Positions 45,031 through 46,740 of a stretch of 46,740 bases of DNA are shown here, one piece after another. The notes under the pieces were generated by a model. The model worked only from the letters and a program-made list of their open reading frames with translations. It had not been told where the DNA came from and searched no databases. Source of the DNA: Porogramme epimiltina (lineage: Eukaryota > Basidiomycota > Agaricomycetes > Polyporales > Polyporaceae); assembly GCA_900155495.1 (NCBI GenBank), contig FTLJ01000816.1, forward strand, positions 1-46,740. Direction: 5' to 3'. How positions within the stretch are numbered: position 1 is the first letter of the stretch; every line of letters starts with the position of its first letter. A program made the position numbers and the translations under genes.

Positions 45031-45576
45031 GGCGCACCGAGTTTGCGGAACGTTTGCCGCCCAGAAGGAAGTGGTTGTTCTTGGTCAACCTCGCCCACTC
45101 GGTGGCGATGCTCTCCCAAACTCCAATATGGCATCTGCTGGCGCTTCAGATCACAAAACAGAACAGCATCGGCAACGTCAAGACAAATTCTTCTGGGCCT
45201 CCCCAACCAGCAGAGCGGAGGTTCGAGCGGCAGGTTGACGATCGATTTCACGTGCTGCAGCAACCGGAGGCCCGCCAGCTAGTCCCGAACGGACGATAGC
45301 CGTTTGGCACTGATAGTGGCGATGCGCACCCTCCATCCCTGACCTGCGCCCACGAGCTCGATTGTACCCGGGCGCTTTCACCATGTGGTTTGCACTATCT
45401 CTTCCCGATGTAAAGCCAAGATGCGGTAGTTTGCTTCTGCCAGTCTATTCAATAACGATACGTGCGTGTACACTATTATGTATCTGCCTCCTATCGCCCC
45501 CCATTTCGTGTATCCAGCCGTCACAAACCCAACGATTACCTTGCGCCCGTTTACGCCATCCACGCGAGCGGAGGCG
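45031..45576. other. Intergenic; HMCES promoter and CCT 3' region
   Basis: This is 546 bp between two minus-strand genes. No convincing gene is seen. Short plus-strand frames there have no recognisable features. Confidence 0.5.
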
Positions 45577-46740
45577 TCATCGCCGCGAGGGCGAGACGCG
45601 ACCAGAGGGCGGCGCGCTGTCGTCGTAGTCGCTCCCCTCCGCCATGAGCTCCGCGTGCCCCATCTTGGCCAGTTTCTTGTCAAAGATGCGCACGCGGTAC
45701 CCGCGCACGATGCGCTCCAGCAGCTCCGACGTCGACACGCCGGGCGTGCGCCGCGTGGGGAGGAATTTACCTGTGGTGGGCCATTGAGAAACATTCGACG
45801 AAAGAAGGAGAGGCGAGGGGGGGTGGGCGTACCTGAGTTCTTGACGAACGCGTAGACATCGTCATGCCCTGTTGACGCGTACGGGTCCTCGTCGTGCGCG
45901 ACGTAATCAATTTGGTGCTGTAGGCGGCGACGTCAGTCAATACGAACACGAGGCACGAGAAGCGGGGGGCGCAGCGGGGCACGCACCTAGAAAAAGCGAT
46001 TGTGTCAACCGAGGTTCGAGAGAGCGAAGAAGAGAAGACGTCGAGAGCGGCGTCCACCTCGCGAGGCTCACGCCGCCGAGGCTGCGACACGCACCTTCTC
46101 GATGAACTCAGCGTCGATCACCCACGGCGCGTCGGGCACGACCTCGTCTACCCACCGACAGTGCCTCACCGCTTCGCACCTGCGCATCAGAGAGAAGAAC
46201 CGGGTGTCAGCATCAACACGAGCGGCGGAGGACGCTCCGGGGCGGGCTGGGGGCGCGGATGGACTTAGACTCACCGCTCCGCGTGCCGCATGATGGGTAT
46301 GTTCTTGTGCTCGTTGCACTGCTCGTCCGAGTTGACGCCGACGAGGAGGTGGACGCCGGAGAGGACGTGGGGCGGCGCGCCGGGGGGCGCGGGGAAGGCG
46401 AGCTTGGCCTGGCGGAGCTGGAGGGCGTGGCCGAAGTGGAAGAGGTCGTACACGCCGTCGGCGTACACGCGCACGGGGCGGTGGGCGGGGGGCGCGTTGA
46501 TGCGGTAGCGGCGCGCGGCGCCGTGGGGGTCGGTGCCGGCGACGCAGGCGAGGGCGTAGGCCTGGATGTCGGCGGGGGAGAGGTCGGCAGGGTTGAAGGC
46601 GGCGACGGAGGAGGGCGCGGGGGCGGGCTCGGTGGGCGCGAGGGAGGAGGAGCCGGTGGGGGAGAGGGAGGAGGGGGAGGCCGGGGCCGGGGAGACATCG
46701 GAGAGCGGGGCGGAGGGGACAGGGGCGCGGTCGAGGGGGC
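45577..46740 (-). CDS. PCT1: CTP:phosphocholine cytidylyltransferase (5' part outside the window)
   Basis: This is the rate-controlling step of the Kennedy pathway, making CDP-choline. The gene runs off the right edge, so its start is missing. Visible exons: 46740-46275 (open to the edge), 46179-46095, 45917-45833 and 45770-45577. The catalytic domain has RVYADGVYDLFHFGHALQLR with the HxGH motif, LVGVNSDEQCNEHKNIPIM, CEAVRHCRWVDEVVPDAPW, HQIDYVAHDEDPYASTG and the signature RTPGVSTSELLERIVRGY. The C-terminus is short, ending SGRVSPSRR, with no long amphipathic membrane-binding helix inside this window. The N-terminal visible part is Pro/Ala/Ser-rich, with SPADIQAYALACVAGTD leading into the domain. 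Confidence 0.9.

Noticed and set aside
1..46740. CRISPR array, prophage, insertion sequence or biosynthetic gene cluster
   Set aside because: No spaced direct repeats, integrase or transposase genes, terminal inverted repeats, or clustered oxidase/synthase genes were found. The window is a normal fungal gene-dense region.

Overview
This window is nuclear DNA from a filamentous basidiomycete, most likely an Agaricomycete (mushroom or polypore type). The evidence is GC-rich sequence, dense genes on both strands, many short introns (about 40-85 nt, mostly GT-AG with a CTNA/TGAC-like branch region), long Pro/Ser/Gln-rich disordered tails, and proteins that match fungal housekeeping families. There are no bacterial features, no rRNA or tRNA gene that I can recognise, no CRISPR array and no intact transposon.

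Layout, left to right. A Cid1/TRF-type ribonucleotidyltransferase with a very long disordered tail (16-4207, +). A short hypothetical protein with an AT-hook-like motif (5417-6536, -). A tiny seven-exon coiled-coil protein (7017-7804, +). A tuberin/TSC2-type RapGAP protein (8376-13775, +). A GEN1/Yen1 Holliday-junction resolvase (14068-17138, -). A lineage-type protein with a weak GHKL/MORC-like look and a coiled-coil tail (17942-20965, +). PAN3 (21456-24147, -), divergent from TFIIE-beta (24397-25428, +). An epoxide hydrolase (25929-27621, +). A membrane-anchored amidohydrolase (27931-30376, -). Importin-beta/Kap95 (31104-34439, -), divergent from LSM7 (34790-35402, +). A rhodanese plus dual-specificity phosphatase (36297-38717, -), divergent from DEF1 (39078-42291, +). 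An SRAP/HMCES DNA-protein crosslink protein (43379-45030, -). The 3' part of CTP:phosphocholine cytidylyltransferase (45577 to beyond 46740, -).

Most genes are core functions: mRNA 3'-end metabolism and decay (Cid1-like, PAN3, LSM7), transcription (TFIIE-beta, DEF1), genome stability (GEN1, HMCES), signalling (TSC2, phosphatase), transport (importin-beta) and lipid synthesis (CCT). They are arranged as head-to-head pairs sharing 250-360 bp promoter regions and as tail-to-tail pairs. Nothing here looks like a biosynthetic cluster or a horizontally acquired island.

The least explained locus is 17942-20965. Other points worth a second look are a phenylalanine at the UTP-selecting histidine position of the Cid1-like enzyme, two candidate GC-AG introns, a PCNA-box-like tail on the SRAP protein, and a rhodanese domain whose active-site loop has no cysteine. 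Splice sites were read by eye from frame continuity and GT/AG signals. Where I list exons, the total length is divisible by three.
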